From Catellatospora paridis (GTDB lineage: Bacteria > Actinomycetota > Actinomycetes > Mycobacteriales > Micromonosporaceae): DNA of 64,000 nucleotides. The notes beneath the pieces are model-generated. The model saw only the letters and a program-made list of their open reading frames with translations, was not told the DNA's origin and searched no databases. Shown here in pieces: positions 16,756 to 24,788 of the stretch. Position numbers and translations under genes: made by a program. The stretch covers positions 244,204-308,203 of the forward strand of contig NZ_WBZD01000020.1 in NCBI RefSeq assembly GCF_009720365.1. Reading direction: 5' to 3'. The stretch's first letter is position 1, and the number at the start of each line of letters is the position of its first letter.

Positions 16756-17565
16756 TCAGCTGAGAGCGACTCCCGTCGCGAGGATCATGCCGCCGTAGCC
16801 ACGGCGCAACGGTCTCTTCGTCTCCACCATGTCGATGCCGACGACCTCCGCCACCACCGATAGACAGTCTTCCACGTCGGCGATGCCGACGGCAACGGCC
16901 GGAAACTGGGTCTTGTCCACTTTATAGCCCTGCGAATCGGCCATGAATGCGGCGGCGAATGGCGCCCCGGGCTTGAGCGCGCGGACGAAGCAGCCGACCG
17001 CCCGCCAGAACTCGCGCGGATCGTACGTGAGCGATTCGGCGACGAAGAACATGGTGCCCATGTCCCATTCGCGTTCCGGCAGGTCGAAGATGCTCATACG
17101 CTCCACCCGCGCGGCCTTGCGCATCGCCTCCCGCGGATTGGCCAGACTCCGATATGCCGGGACCTGCCGATAGACGTTCCAGAAGTCGTCCCAATGCGGG
17201 TCGTAGTGCTCCAGCTGGTCACTGAGCCAGCGCACGTTGGAGCGGGAGAACTCGCGCAGGTCGATCTGTTTGCAGTGCGGAAGCATGGACATCGCCGGGT
17301 AGAGGTTCGCGCCGCTGCCGACGTCCAGGCCGCGCAGCGGGACCGCGGGCGGCTTCAGCCGCGCCTGGAAGAACTCGCCCACGGCGGTCATTATCGCGGT
17401 GTCGTCGTCGCGCAGGCTCAGGTAGTTGTGGGCGCGGTACCAGTCGGAATTGAACTGGTCCCAGTCGAAGTCGGCGTTGTATCGCCGCTTGCCCGTGCGA
17501 CGCCCGGCGGTGGCCGCATGGCCGGAGGAACGGGCCGTCGTCAAGGCCCCCGCCGGATGCTTCAT
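16756..17565 (-). CDS. SCO2525 family SAM-dependent methyltransferase (NNMT/PNMT-like)
   Basis: A 269-residue class I methyltransferase. FDWDQFNSDWYRAHNYLSLR followed by LRGLDVGSGANLYPAMSMLP (SAM-binding motif I) and HCKQIDLREFSRSN resembles the nicotinamide/phenylethanolamine N-methyltransferase superfamily; the acidic motif II residue is in QIDLRE. The acceptor substrate is unknown but is probably a small amine or an N-containing ring by family analogy (inference). The N-terminal 35 residues are basic and low-complexity. The ATG at 17565 follows AAGGG; longer forms starting upstream read through proline/arginine-rich non-coding sequence. It is the first gene of the minus-strand SCO2525-2524-2523-2522 operon. 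Confidence 0.82.
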   Translation of the reverse strand: MKHPAGALTTARSSGHAATAGRRTGKRRYNADFDWDQFNSDWYRAHNYLSLRDDDTAIMTAVGEFFQARLKPPAVPLRGLDVGSGANLYPAMSMLPHCKQIDLREFSRSNVRWLSDQLEHYDPHWDDFWNVYRQVPAYRSLANPREAMRKAARVERMSIFDLPEREWDMGTMFFVAESLTYDPREFWRAVGCFVRALKPGAPFAAAFMADSQGYKVDKTQFPAVAVGIADVEDCLSVVAEVVGIDMVETKRPLRRGYGGMILATGVALS

Positions 17566-17891
17566 CGTGCCCTTCGCTCTGTGGCCACAGACGGAAGGGA
17601 GCAGGATGGCCACAGTTCCCGCCCGGCAGATCCATGTCAACGAACGTCGAGGCTGACGGTAGCGCCCCGGCTCCACGGACCCGCCTGAGCAGACAGCAAC
17701 CGAGTTGGCTGTGTCAATGGGTCATAAGCACGAAATGCATGAATCCGCACCACACCGAACGAAGAGTTCAACGAGGTAGACCCGCTGTGGTAGCGAGATT
17801 CACTCGACCCGGTGGCACACCAGAGACGATCGGGGGTTCCCGATCGCCGCGAACACCGTTCGCCTTCACCGAAGCCGGGACGACCGACGTC
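17566..17891 (-). other. Intergenic region upstream of the SCO2525-2522 operon
   Basis: About 325 bp without a credible gene. On the minus strand a perfect TTGACA (complement of 17712-17717) could be the -35 of the operon promoter, although the expected -10 (near 17690) is poor. A perfect 8-bp inverted repeat, CGATCGGG-ggtt-CCCGATCG, lies at 17827-17846. The segment 17700-17800 is AT-richer than its surroundings. The short open frames here have atypical codon use and no ribosome binding site. Confidence 0.5.
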
Positions 17892-17929
17892 GTGGCCGGC
17901 GGATCCGTTGCCACGGATCCGCCGGCCAC
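17892..17929 (-). terminator. Terminator of the chitinase gene
   Basis: A perfect 16-bp stem GTGGCCGGCGGATCCG (17892-17907 with 17914-17929) and a 6-nt loop, 10 bp after the chitinase stop codon. No U-tract. Confidence 0.8.
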
Positions 17930-17938
17930 AGGGCGGAG

Positions 17939-19351
17939 CTAGTTCAGGACCGGGCCCAGCGCGCCGATGAGCGCGTTGTCGTCGGAGTCCTGGCTGAGTT
18001 CCCACGCCATCGCGCCGCGCAGGCCGAGCAGCTTGATCAGCGCGGTGCGCTCGGCGAGCGACTTCGGATCGGTGTAGACGATCGTGGTCGGCGCGGTGAC
18101 GGTGCCGGTGGTGAGCACGTGCTCCGCCGCCGGGTTCCACAGGTAAGGCTCACCGGCGAACACGTTCCACTTGCGGGTCCACCCGTTGGCGCCGGCCCCG
18201 GCGGGGGTCAGCGCGCCCGACACGTCCACCAGGTCGTGGTACGACGGCTGCGGCTTGGAGTCCCAGATCAGTGAGTCGGGATTCATGCCGGTGTTGTCGA
18301 ACGCCTTGTACAGCCCGTTGGGGTTGCGGATGTACTGCACGCCGTAGAAGGGCACGCCGACGACGATCTTGCTGGCGGGCACCCCCTGGGCGAGGTAGTA
18401 GCCCACCGTGCCGACGGTGTTCCAGGTCCAGTCGTCGGCCTCGGGGTCGCGCGGGTCGCCGGTGAACAGCGTGCTCGGGCCCGCCACGGAACCGCCGGGC
18501 ACGTTGAAGTCGTAGGTCATGATGTTGACCCAGTCCATCGACTTCGAGAACTCGCGCAGCTCGTAGTACTTGGTGGAGCTCTTCGCCGCGGGCAGCGCTG
18601 CGGTCAGCAGGTAGTGCTTGCCGTCGAGGCGGCCCTGCACGTCGAGCTGGCGGCGGAACTCCTGGGCCAGCAGCGTCGCGTTGTGCCGGTCCTCCGGGCC
18701 GTAGTCGACGTTGCTGTCGGCCTTGGCCGTCGGGTACTCCCAGTCCAGGTCGATGCCGTCGAAGATGCCCTTCGCGACGCCGATGCCGCCTGCGTCCTCG
18801 GGCCAGCCGCCGGTCGGCAGGTTGCCCTTGATGAAGGTGTCGATGCAGGCCGCCACGAACGCCTGGCGGCGCTCCGGGGTCTTCGCGACGCTGGAGAACC
18901 AGGTCGACTTCGTCCAGCCGCCGAGCGAGATCTCGATCTTCAGGTGCGGGTTGGCCGCCTTGAGCTTGCGCAGCTGGTTGAAGTTGCCGTAGACGTTCTG
19001 GCCGGGGTACGTGTCGGCGACACCGTCCACGGTGTTCTCCGGACCCCAGTAGACCTGCTGGTAGTCGGCCCACGGGTCGAGCACGTCGCAGCCGACCGCG
19101 CCGGTGGCCTGGTTGAACGTCGGCACGCCGAAGGCGTACTGGATGACGTTCAGCTTGTCGGCGGGGATGTCCTTGACGAAGTAACCCCGCCCGTAGACGG
19201 ACCAGTTGGTGAAGTAGGCGGAGATCACCTTCTTCGGCGCGTCCGGCTTGGGGGCGCCGCCGGCCGCGGTGGCCGGAGCTGCCAGGAAGCCGGCGCCCAG
19301 GGCCAGGGCGACCGCCCCGGCGATGCCCGGGCGGAGCAGTGTTCTGAGCAT
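17939..19351 (-). CDS. Secreted chitinase, glycoside hydrolase family 18
   Basis: A 470-residue secreted GH18 enzyme cleaving beta-1,4-GlcNAc links of chitin by substrate-assisted catalysis. A Sec signal peptide covers residues 1-29 (RTLLRPG basic start, hydrophobic core, ATAA cleavage region). The catalytic motif DGIDLDWE is at 198-205, with Glu205 the acid/base; SLGGW near 142 and MTYDF further on are the other GH18 landmarks, and MAWELSQD ends the barrel. No carbohydrate-binding or fibronectin module is attached, which is unusual among actinobacterial chitinases. ATG 19351 was chosen because GGGAG sits 5 nt upstream and it gives a proper signal peptide. It is monocistronic. Confidence 0.93.
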   Translation of the reverse strand: MLRTLLRPGIAGAVALALGAGFLAAPATAAGGAPKPDAPKKVISAYFTNWSVYGRGYFVKDIPADKLNVIQYAFGVPTFNQATGAVGCDVLDPWADYQQVYWGPENTVDGVADTYPGQNVYGNFNQLRKLKAANPHLKIEISLGGWTKSTWFSSVAKTPERRQAFVAACIDTFIKGNLPTGGWPEDAGGIGVAKGIFDGIDLDWEYPTAKADSNVDYGPEDRHNATLLAQEFRRQLDVQGRLDGKHYLLTAALPAAKSSTKYYELREFSKSMDWVNIMTYDFNVPGGSVAGPSTLFTGDPRDPEADDWTWNTVGTVGYYLAQGVPASKIVVGVPFYGVQYIRNPNGLYKAFDNTGMNPDSLIWDSKPQPSYHDLVDVSGALTPAGAGANGWTRKWNVFAGEPYLWNPAAEHVLTTGTVTAPTTIVYTDPKSLAERTALIKLLGLRGAMAWELSQDSDDNALIGALGPVLN

Positions 19352-19413
19352 ATGCACTCCCATCGTTCGTCCATGCGAACCTTCACGCGGGAGCGGCACT
19401 TCAGTCAAGAGAC

Positions 19414-19424
19414 CTAACAGTTAG
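19414..19424. promoter_or_regulatory. Inverted repeat in the chitinase promoter region
   Basis: A perfect 11-bp inverted repeat CTAAC-A-GTTAG inside an AT-rich patch, 63 bp upstream of the chitinase start. Read on the minus strand, TTAGG occurs twice around it (CTTAGGAAA and GTTAGGTC). It is a possible operator for substrate control of the chitinase; the regulator is unknown. Confidence 0.4.
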
Positions 19425-19477
19425 ATTTCCTAAGTGTCCCAACGGAATCCGGCGCCGCCTGCAGCGACCGGGGCGGA

Positions 19478-20515
19478 TCAGCCGGGCCGGCGGAGGTGTG
19501 CGTCGGCGGATACCGCCGCCCGGCGGGGGCGCACCGGCTCGTCGTGGAAGTCGGGCTCCGGCCTGCCGTCGGCGCGCCGATCCTCGGCGAGCGAGTCCTC
19601 GCCCACGAAATAGCCCGGCCGGGCCTGGATGCCCCGGTAGATCCGGCCCACGTACTCCCCCAGCAGTCCCAGGCAGATGAGCTGGGCGGCGCCGAGGAAC
19701 AGGACCACCAGCGAGAGCGAGGTCCAGCCCGGCACCACGGCGCCCTGGGCGTACGCCACGAGCACCTTCACGGCGGCGACGGCGCAGGCAAGGGCGCCGA
19801 GCCCGCCCAACCAGATGCCCAGCCGCAACGGGGCCGCCGTGAAGCTGACGATGCTGTCGACCGTCAGGTTGATCATCTTGGCGAGCGGGTACTTGCTGGT
19901 CCCCGCGGCCCGCTTCTCCCGGGTGTAGACGACCTGCCCGCTGGGGAAGCCCAGCCACGGCACCAGCAGGCGGTAGACGGGCGCCTGCTCGGGCAGGCTG
20001 CACAACGCGTCCACCATGGCCCGGCTGAGCAGCCGGAAGTCACCGGCGCCCGAGGGCATCCGGTTGCCGACGATGTGGCGCATCAGCCGGTAGTAGAGGT
20101 CGGCCGTGCCCCGCTTGAAGGCGGTGTCGCTGGCCCGGTCGCCGCGTACGCCGTAGACGATGTCGAGGCTCTGCGCCTCGGCCAGGCCCAGCATCTCGGC
20201 GATGGCCTCGGGCGGGTCCTGCAGGTCGGCGTCGAGGGTGACCACGTGGTCGCCGCGCGAGCGGTGCAGGCCCGCGGTGATCGCGGCCTGGTGCCCGCTG
20301 TTGCGGCGCAGCCGGATCAGCCTCAGCTCGGGCCACTTCGCCCGCATCAGGGTCACCATCGCGGCGGTGGCGTCGCGGCTGCCGTCGTCGACGGCGACCA
20401 CCTCGTAGGTCCGGCCGAGCCCGTCGAGGACCGGGCGCAGCCGGCTCACGAGCAGGGGCAGGACCGCCTCCTCGTTGTACATGGGGATGACGACGGACAG
20501 TCTCGGCACGGCCAT
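19478..20515 (-). CDS. Family 2 glycosyltransferase, polyprenyl-phosphate type (GtrB/DPM1-like)
   Basis: A 345-residue inverting GT-A glycosyltransferase. LSVVIPMYNEEAVLPLLV, AVDDGSRDATAAM and the metal-binding LDADLQDPPE are typical of enzymes that transfer a sugar from a nucleotide sugar to undecaprenyl or dolichyl phosphate. Two C-terminal transmembrane helices (about 236-256 and 270-292) precede GEYVGRIYRGIQARPGYFV, as in GtrB/ArnC-type proteins, so catalysis is at the inner face of the membrane. A polar C-terminal tail of 35 residues follows. The ATG at 20515 has no strong ribosome binding site; GTG 20509 is an alternative. The neighbouring chitinase reads the same way but 126 bp and a terminator-free gap separate them. 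Confidence 0.88.
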   Translation of the reverse strand: MAVPRLSVVIPMYNEEAVLPLLVSRLRPVLDGLGRTYEVVAVDDGSRDATAAMVTLMRAKWPELRLIRLRRNSGHQAAITAGLHRSRGDHVVTLDADLQDPPEAIAEMLGLAEAQSLDIVYGVRGDRASDTAFKRGTADLYYRLMRHIVGNRMPSGAGDFRLLSRAMVDALCSLPEQAPVYRLLVPWLGFPSGQVVYTREKRAAGTSKYPLAKMINLTVDSIVSFTAAPLRLGIWLGGLGALACAVAAVKVLVAYAQGAVVPGWTSLSLVVLFLGAAQLICLGLLGEYVGRIYRGIQARPGYFVGEDSLAEDRRADGRPEPDFHDEPVRPRRAAVSADAHLRRPG

Positions 20516-20568
20516 GGCGAAACGATAACCACCGAAGTGCGCAACGCCTCCGTTCGCGCCGGGCTGTC

Positions 20569-21342
20569 TCAGATGGAGAAGTCGGGGTTGTTCTTGATCA
20601 CCGAGAAGGTCGCGCCCTGCGGGTCCTTCAGGATGGCGAACCGTCCGGCGGGCGAGTCCTCCGGTGGCATGACCTTGGTCGCGCCCAGCTCCAGTGCCTT
20701 GGCGTAGACCGCGTCGCAGTCGTCCACCGCGAAGTACACCGACCAGTGCGACGGCATCGGGCCCCACGCGGCGTCGATCGGCATGGCACCCGCCACCGCC
20801 CGGCCCTCGGCCTCCAGCAGGGTGTAGGTCAAACCCTCCGCCATGGACACGTCACGCATGCTGACCCCGAAGACCTCCTGGTAGAAGACCTTGGCGGCGT
20901 CGATGTCGGAGGTCATCAACTCGTTCCAGGTGACGCTGCCCGGCTCGTTCGCCAGCTCGAACCCGGAGAACGCCAGCGGCTGCCACGCCGAGAAGAACGC
21001 GCCCTCGGGGTCGGTGAAGACCGCCATCCGGCCCTGGCCCATCACGTCCATCGGCGGCACGATGACGGCGCCGCCGTGCTCGGCGACCTTCGCCATGATG
21101 TCGTCGGCGTCGTTCGCCGCGAAGTACGTGGCCCACGAGCTGCCCCGGCCGCCGTCGGTGGCGGGGCCGAGACCGGCGACCTGCCTGCCGTCCTTGCGGA
21201 ACATCCGGTAGCCGCCCGCGTCCGGGCCCAGGTCCTCGTCGGTCCAGCCGAACAGCCGCCCGTAGAAGGACACCGAGCCGTCGACGTCCGTGCTGCCCAG
21301 ATCGACCCAGCTCGGGGTGCCCTGCTCATACATTGCCGCCAT
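20569..21342 (-). CDS. Two-domain VOC family protein (Cfp30B-like)
   Basis: A 257-residue protein made of two vicinal-oxygen-chelate domains (about 5-120 and 135-257). EQGTPSWVDLGSTDVDGSVS begins domain one and GSVTWNELMTSDIDAAKVFY domain two, an arrangement like the mycobacterial antigen Cfp30B/TB27.3. Both domains keep TDPEGAFFSAWQ and KDPQGATFSVIK strands. The classic glyoxalase metal triad is not evident, so the protein may bind a ligand rather than isomerise methylglyoxal (inference); some relatives are annotated as hydroxylases. ATG 21342 follows AAGGA by 7 nt; ATG 21333 is an alternative. It lies upstream of the GT2 gene by 53 bp on the same strand. Confidence 0.85.
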   Translation of the reverse strand: MAAMYEQGTPSWVDLGSTDVDGSVSFYGRLFGWTDEDLGPDAGGYRMFRKDGRQVAGLGPATDGGRGSSWATYFAANDADDIMAKVAEHGGAVIVPPMDVMGQGRMAVFTDPEGAFFSAWQPLAFSGFELANEPGSVTWNELMTSDIDAAKVFYQEVFGVSMRDVSMAEGLTYTLLEAEGRAVAGAMPIDAAWGPMPSHWSVYFAVDDCDAVYAKALELGATKVMPPEDSPAGRFAILKDPQGATFSVIKNNPDFSI

Positions 21343-21435
21343 GCCGACATCCTTGCTCCGCGCGCGCGAGAAGACTCCGGCATCACCGAAATTCCGCTGA
21401 AAGAGCAAATCTGCCGCAGAAGTGTTCAATCTTCA

Positions 21436-21461
21436 GGTTTGGCACGCGGCGCATTGGCTAC
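21436..21461 (+). promoter_or_regulatory. Sigma-B-like stress promoter before dps
   Basis: GGTTT (21436-21440), 15 nt, GGCTAC (21456-21461) matches the Streptomyces sigma-B/H-type consensus (GNNTN14-16GGGTAC) at all but one position. It would give a leader of about 155 nt before dps. Confidence 0.5.
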
Positions 21462-21622
21462 AGACCAAGACAGCCGCGGCGGACTTCCGCAACCGGCAGT
21501 CCGCCGCAGGCCGCTCCTGAAAGACTGGCCACGGCGTGCCGCGTACCCACCGGGTCGGCATTTCTGCTGGTTGCAAGCCTGCGCTCGGCTATGCCGGCGC
21601 AGCCGGAACGAGAGGAACCTCG

Positions 21623-22213
21623 ATGCCCACCAAGTCGCCCGCGAAGGCCGCCGCGGCCCGCGGCAGCCAGCCCATGCTGCACCAGAAGGGCGTGCAGATC
21701 CAGGAGTTCGGCACCGTACGCCAGCTCCCGGTGGGCCTGTCCCACGACGCCCGGATGTACTCGTGCGAGCGGCTGAACCAGTGCCTCGCCGACTCGCAGA
21801 TCCTCTATGGCCTCTACAAGAAGCACCACTGGCTGATGCGCGGCCCGACGTTCTACCAGCTGCACCTGCTGCTGGACAAGCACGCGGGCGAGCAGCTGGC
21901 GCTCATCGACACCATCGCCGAGCGGGTGCAGACACTCGGCGGCGTGGCCATCGGCGACCCCCGCCACGTCGCGGAGATCACCGTCATCAAGCGCCCGCCG
22001 GACGGCGTCGAGGAGGTGCCCGCGATGATCTCCCGCCTGCTGGAGGCGCACGAGACCATCCTGATCGCCGCGCACGACGCCGCCAAGCGCGCGGACGAGA
22101 TGGGCGACGACGGCACGAACGACCTGCTCGTGTCGGACGTGATCCGCACCGGCGAGCTGCAGGCCTGGTTCCTCGCCGAGCACCTGGTGGACACCCCGCT
22201 CGTCGAGTCCTGA
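21623..22213 (+). CDS. dps: Dps family DNA-protecting ferritin-like protein
   Basis: A 196-residue Dps-type mini-ferritin. The ferroxidase signature KKHHWLMRGPTFYQLHLLLD, then KHAGEQLALIDTIAERVQTLGG, supplies the His, Asp and Glu ligands shared between subunits of the dodecamer. Dps oxidises and stores iron with hydrogen peroxide and compacts DNA during stress. The lysine-rich N-terminal extension (MPTKSPAKAAAARGSQP) is the probable DNA-binding tail. The ATG at 21623 follows GAGG by 7 nt. A sigma-B-like promoter lies upstream. The gene is divergent from the VOC gene and convergent with the beta-galactosidase, with the first copy of the palindromic repeat just after it. Confidence 0.93.
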   Translation: MPTKSPAKAAAARGSQPMLHQKGVQIQEFGTVRQLPVGLSHDARMYSCERLNQCLADSQILYGLYKKHHWLMRGPTFYQLHLLLDKHAGEQLALIDTIAERVQTLGGVAIGDPRHVAEITVIKRPPDGVEEVPAMISRLLEAHETILIAAHDAAKRADEMGDDGTNDLLVSDVIRTGELQAWFLAEHLVDTPLVES

Positions 22214-22236
22214 CCCGCGCCGCGCGCGCCCCAAGG

Positions 22237-22310
22237 TCGCTCGACCTGCCAGGCACCTGTGCGTATCTTGACCGCACAGCTGCTCATGTGCCTGGCAAGT
22301 CGAGCGATCA
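22237..22310. repeat. Interspersed palindromic repeat, copy 1
   Basis: Outer arms 22237-22256 and 22288-22307 pair at 19 of 20 positions. The element carries the shared core (reverse complement of CAAGATACGCACAGGTGCC) at 22251-22271 and the shared end CGAGCGATCA at 22301-22310. It sits between convergent dps and beta-galactosidase genes; the last three bases supply the beta-galactosidase stop codon. Related copies are at 38754-38830 and 62881-62957. Confidence 0.85.
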
Positions 22311-24083
22311 AGCGATGTACGTGGCGGGGGTTCCCAGGTCGGGTTGCTCGCGTACTTCGACCACCGGCCGGGCGGGTTCGGCGTCGAGTTCGAGCACGAT
22401 GATCTCGTTGTCGCCCTCGCGCAGCAGCGGCCACGGCACGTAGAGGGTGACCTGCGGACCCGCCTCCCAGTACCGGCCGAGGTTGAACCCGTTGACCCAG
22501 ACGTAGCCCTTGTGCCACCCGGGCAGCGCGAGGAACGCGTCGCGCACCTCGCCGACGCGCAGCACGCCACGGTGGAACACCGGCCCGGCCGCGCCGGTCG
22601 CCCGCCCCCACGGCAGCGCCGAGAGGTCGTCCAGCGGCACCGGGTCGATCTCGTACCCGTGCAGGAACTGCTGGCCGTGGAAGACCCCGCCCACGATGCC
22701 CTTGCGCTCCCCCACCAGCGGGCCGTAGTTCACCCGGCCCATCGCCTCCACCACGAGGGTCACGTCGGCCGCGGCGCCGTCGACCGGCACCGGCAGCCCG
22801 CTCGGCTCGTTGCGGTCGAGGATGCCGGCCGGTGATCCGTCCACCAGCACCAGCGCGCGATCGTGCAGCCCCTTGACGCGCAGCTGGTGGCCGGTTCGCG
22901 GCCCGGGGATCCTGGTTCGGTAGACAGCCAGCCCGTACGCCTGGCCGAGCTCCTCGAAGGTCTTCGTCGTGGCGCTGTGCACGGTGCCGGTGGACAGCAC
23001 GTCCAGGCAGTCCAGCAGCGACAGGCGCTGCGTCAGCTCGACCTGCCCGGCGGGCAGCGTCCTGGGCTGCTCCGACGGCGGGTCGGGCAGCTCCACGCCC
23101 CGCCCCAGCACCTCGCGGAACGCCCAGTACTTCGGCGTCAGCGCACCGTGCTCGCTCAGCGGGGCGTCGTAGTCGTAGGACGTCACGTCGGGCAGGTACA
23201 CGTCGTCGAGGTGTTCGCCGACCGCGTTGGCACCGGCCAGAAAGCCGAAACTGGTGCCGCCGTGCGCCATGTAGAGGTTGACCGACGCCCCCGCGTCCAC
23301 CATCTCGGCCAGCGTCGCCGCCGCCTCCGCCGCGGGCCGTACGTGGTGGTCCTTGCCGTGGTGGTCGAACCAGCCGTTCCAGTACTCCATGCAGAACGAC
23401 GGCCAGCGGCGCAGCGCGCCCATCTCGGCGAACCGCTCCGCCGGGCGGCTGCCGAAGTTGGCCGTGGCGTAGACGTCGTCGAGCGTGCCCCCGGTGACCA
23501 TCAGGTCGGTCGGGCCGTCGGAGGTGAACAGCGGCACCTCGATGCCCCGGGCGCGCAGTCCGTCGGCCAGGTGGCGCAGGTAGCGCCGGTCCGAGCCGTA
23601 CGAGCCGTACTCGTTCTCGACCTGGACCATCAGCACGTTGCCGCCCCGGGTCACCTGGTGCTCCACCAGATGCGGCACGAGCTGGTCGAAGAACCGGTCG
23701 ACCGGCTCCAGGAAACGGGGGTCACAGCAGCGCAGCGGGATCTCCTCGGTGGCCCGCAGCCAGGCCGGCAGGCCGCCGTTGTCCCACTCCGCGCAGATGT
23801 ACGGCCCCGGCCGCACGATCGCGTACAGGCCCGCGTCCGCCGCTTCGGCCAGGAAGCGCCCCAGGTCGACGCGTCCGCCGAAGTCGAACTCGCCCGGCCG
23901 CGGCTCGTGCAGGTTCCACGGCACGTAGGTCTCGATCGTGTTCAGGCCCATCGCGCGCAGCTTGCGCAGCCGGTCGCCCCACTGCTCGGGCAGCACCCGG
24001 AAGTAGTGGATCGCCCCGGAGAGCACCTGGAACGGTTTGCCGTCGAGCTCTAGGGCGTCCGGCGTGACGGTGAAGACTGGCAT
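22308..24083 (-). CDS. Beta-galactosidase, glycoside hydrolase family 35
   Basis: A 591-residue GH35 enzyme, retaining mechanism, cleaving terminal beta-galactosides. Residues 1-330 form the barrel: HYFRVLPEQWGDRLRKLRAM, YVPWNLHEPRPGEFDF and RPGPYICAEWDNGGLPAWL are GH35 signatures. The acid/base Glu lies in VQVENEYGSYGSD and the nucleophile Glu in SFCMEYWNGWFDHHG. C-terminal beta-sandwich domains follow, including LPGWHKGYVWVNGFNLGRYW. No signal peptide is present, so it is probably intracellular and acts on imported oligosaccharides. ATG 24083 was preferred to 24119, which would read through a LacI-type operator. The stop codon falls inside the palindromic repeat. Regulation by a LacI-type repressor is likely. 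Confidence 0.93.
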   Translation of the reverse strand: MPVFTVTPDALELDGKPFQVLSGAIHYFRVLPEQWGDRLRKLRAMGLNTIETYVPWNLHEPRPGEFDFGGRVDLGRFLAEAADAGLYAIVRPGPYICAEWDNGGLPAWLRATEEIPLRCCDPRFLEPVDRFFDQLVPHLVEHQVTRGGNVLMVQVENEYGSYGSDRRYLRHLADGLRARGIEVPLFTSDGPTDLMVTGGTLDDVYATANFGSRPAERFAEMGALRRWPSFCMEYWNGWFDHHGKDHHVRPAAEAAATLAEMVDAGASVNLYMAHGGTSFGFLAGANAVGEHLDDVYLPDVTSYDYDAPLSEHGALTPKYWAFREVLGRGVELPDPPSEQPRTLPAGQVELTQRLSLLDCLDVLSTGTVHSATTKTFEELGQAYGLAVYRTRIPGPRTGHQLRVKGLHDRALVLVDGSPAGILDRNEPSGLPVPVDGAAADVTLVVEAMGRVNYGPLVGERKGIVGGVFHGQQFLHGYEIDPVPLDDLSALPWGRATGAAGPVFHRGVLRVGEVRDAFLALPGWHKGYVWVNGFNLGRYWEAGPQVTLYVPWPLLREGDNEIIVLELDAEPARPVVEVREQPDLGTPATYIA

Positions 24084-24105
24084 GGTCGCGGAGTCTAGAC
24101 CAATG

Positions 24106-24117
24106 GAAAGCGCTTTC
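24106..24117. promoter_or_regulatory. LacI-type operator 1 of the beta-galactosidase gene
   Basis: Perfect 12-bp palindrome GAAAGCGCTTTC with the central CG typical of LacI-family sites, 23 bp upstream of the beta-galactosidase ATG. Confidence 0.7.
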
Positions 24118-24162
24118 ACCAGCCTCCGGGTGTGCTTTCGTCACCGACACCGCCACCGTCGC

Positions 24163-24174
24163 GTAACCGGTTAC
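24163..24174. promoter_or_regulatory. LacI-type operator 2 of the beta-galactosidase gene
   Basis: Perfect 12-bp palindrome GTAACCGGTTAC, also centred on CG, 57 bp (centre to centre) upstream of operator 1. Two sites at this distance could be bridged by one repressor tetramer or read by two regulators. Confidence 0.6.
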
Positions 24175-24187
24175 CCGCACCGCGAAA

Positions 24188-24242
24188 GTGCGGGGCGGTC
24201 CGTGGTTCCCAGCCCGGTAGGAAACCACGATCCGCCCCGCAC
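24188..24242 (-). terminator. Stem-loop after the stress protein gene
   Basis: Arms 24188-24210 and 24220-24242 pair over 23 positions with few mismatches (GTGCGGGGCGG paired with CCGCCCCGCAC). It follows the stress protein stop codon on the minus strand and insulates it from the beta-galactosidase promoter. Confidence 0.75.
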
Positions 24243-24253
24243 GCAGGAAGCGG

Positions 24254-24751
24254 TCAGGCCCGGCCGGCGAGGCCGCCCTCGTCGAGCAGTCGGAGTGCCT
24301 CGTCGGCGGCGGCCGCGTCGACCAGGATCTGGTAGTGGTCGGCCTGCATCGCCGACACCGAGGAGAAGTCGCGGCGACCGCCGGTGAGCGCGTGGCCGGC
24401 GAGGCCGAACAGCCCGCCCGCGACCGCGCCGAAGGCCGCGCCGTACAGGATGAGCAGCAGCAGCGAGATCAGCGGTGTGACCCAGTTGAAGAAGCCGAAC
24501 AGCCAGGCGAACAGCGCACCGAGCAGGGCTCCGCTCACCGCGCCGTGCACGGCGGCCCGCCACGACGTCATCCGCCCGGTGACCTGCTCGACCAGGCTGA
24601 GCCCGCGACCGGCGATCGCGGTGCGCTCGACCGGGAACCCGTTGTCGGACAGGTGGTCGACGGCCCGCTCCGCCTCGGCATAGGTGTCGTAGGTCGCGAC
24701 GACGACCTGTCCGGCGGCGCGGCTGTCCGCGGCCCATTCGGTCTGTGTCAT
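24254..24751 (-). CDS. General stress protein with two membrane helices (GSP17M-like)
   Basis: A 165-residue protein. The first 60 residues (VVVATYDTYAEAERAVDHLS then DNGFPVERTAIAGRGLSLVE) form the small alpha/beta domain seen in GSP17M-type general stress proteins. A central glycine-rich hydrophobic region with two helices follows (about 75-98 and 98-125), then a soluble C-terminal segment ADHYQILVDAAAADEALRLL. Function is unknown; homologues respond to salt or heat stress. ATG 24751 follows GAGGAAGG. A near-perfect sigma-B-like promoter lies just upstream, consistent with the stress role. It is monocistronic, ending at a strong hairpin. Confidence 0.8.
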   Translation of the reverse strand: MTQTEWAADSRAAGQVVVATYDTYAEAERAVDHLSDNGFPVERTAIAGRGLSLVEQVTGRMTSWRAAVHGAVSGALLGALFAWLFGFFNWVTPLISLLLLILYGAAFGAVAGGLFGLAGHALTGGRRDFSSVSAMQADHYQILVDAAAADEALRLLDEGGLAGRA

Positions 24752-24788
24752 GGGAGCCTTCCTCATCACGGCTGACGTTGCCGGGCGG

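Noticed and set aside
17634..17942. A 102-codon frame upstream of the SCO2525-type gene
   Set aside because: No ribosome binding site, atypical composition, and it runs through a hairpin and a terminator.
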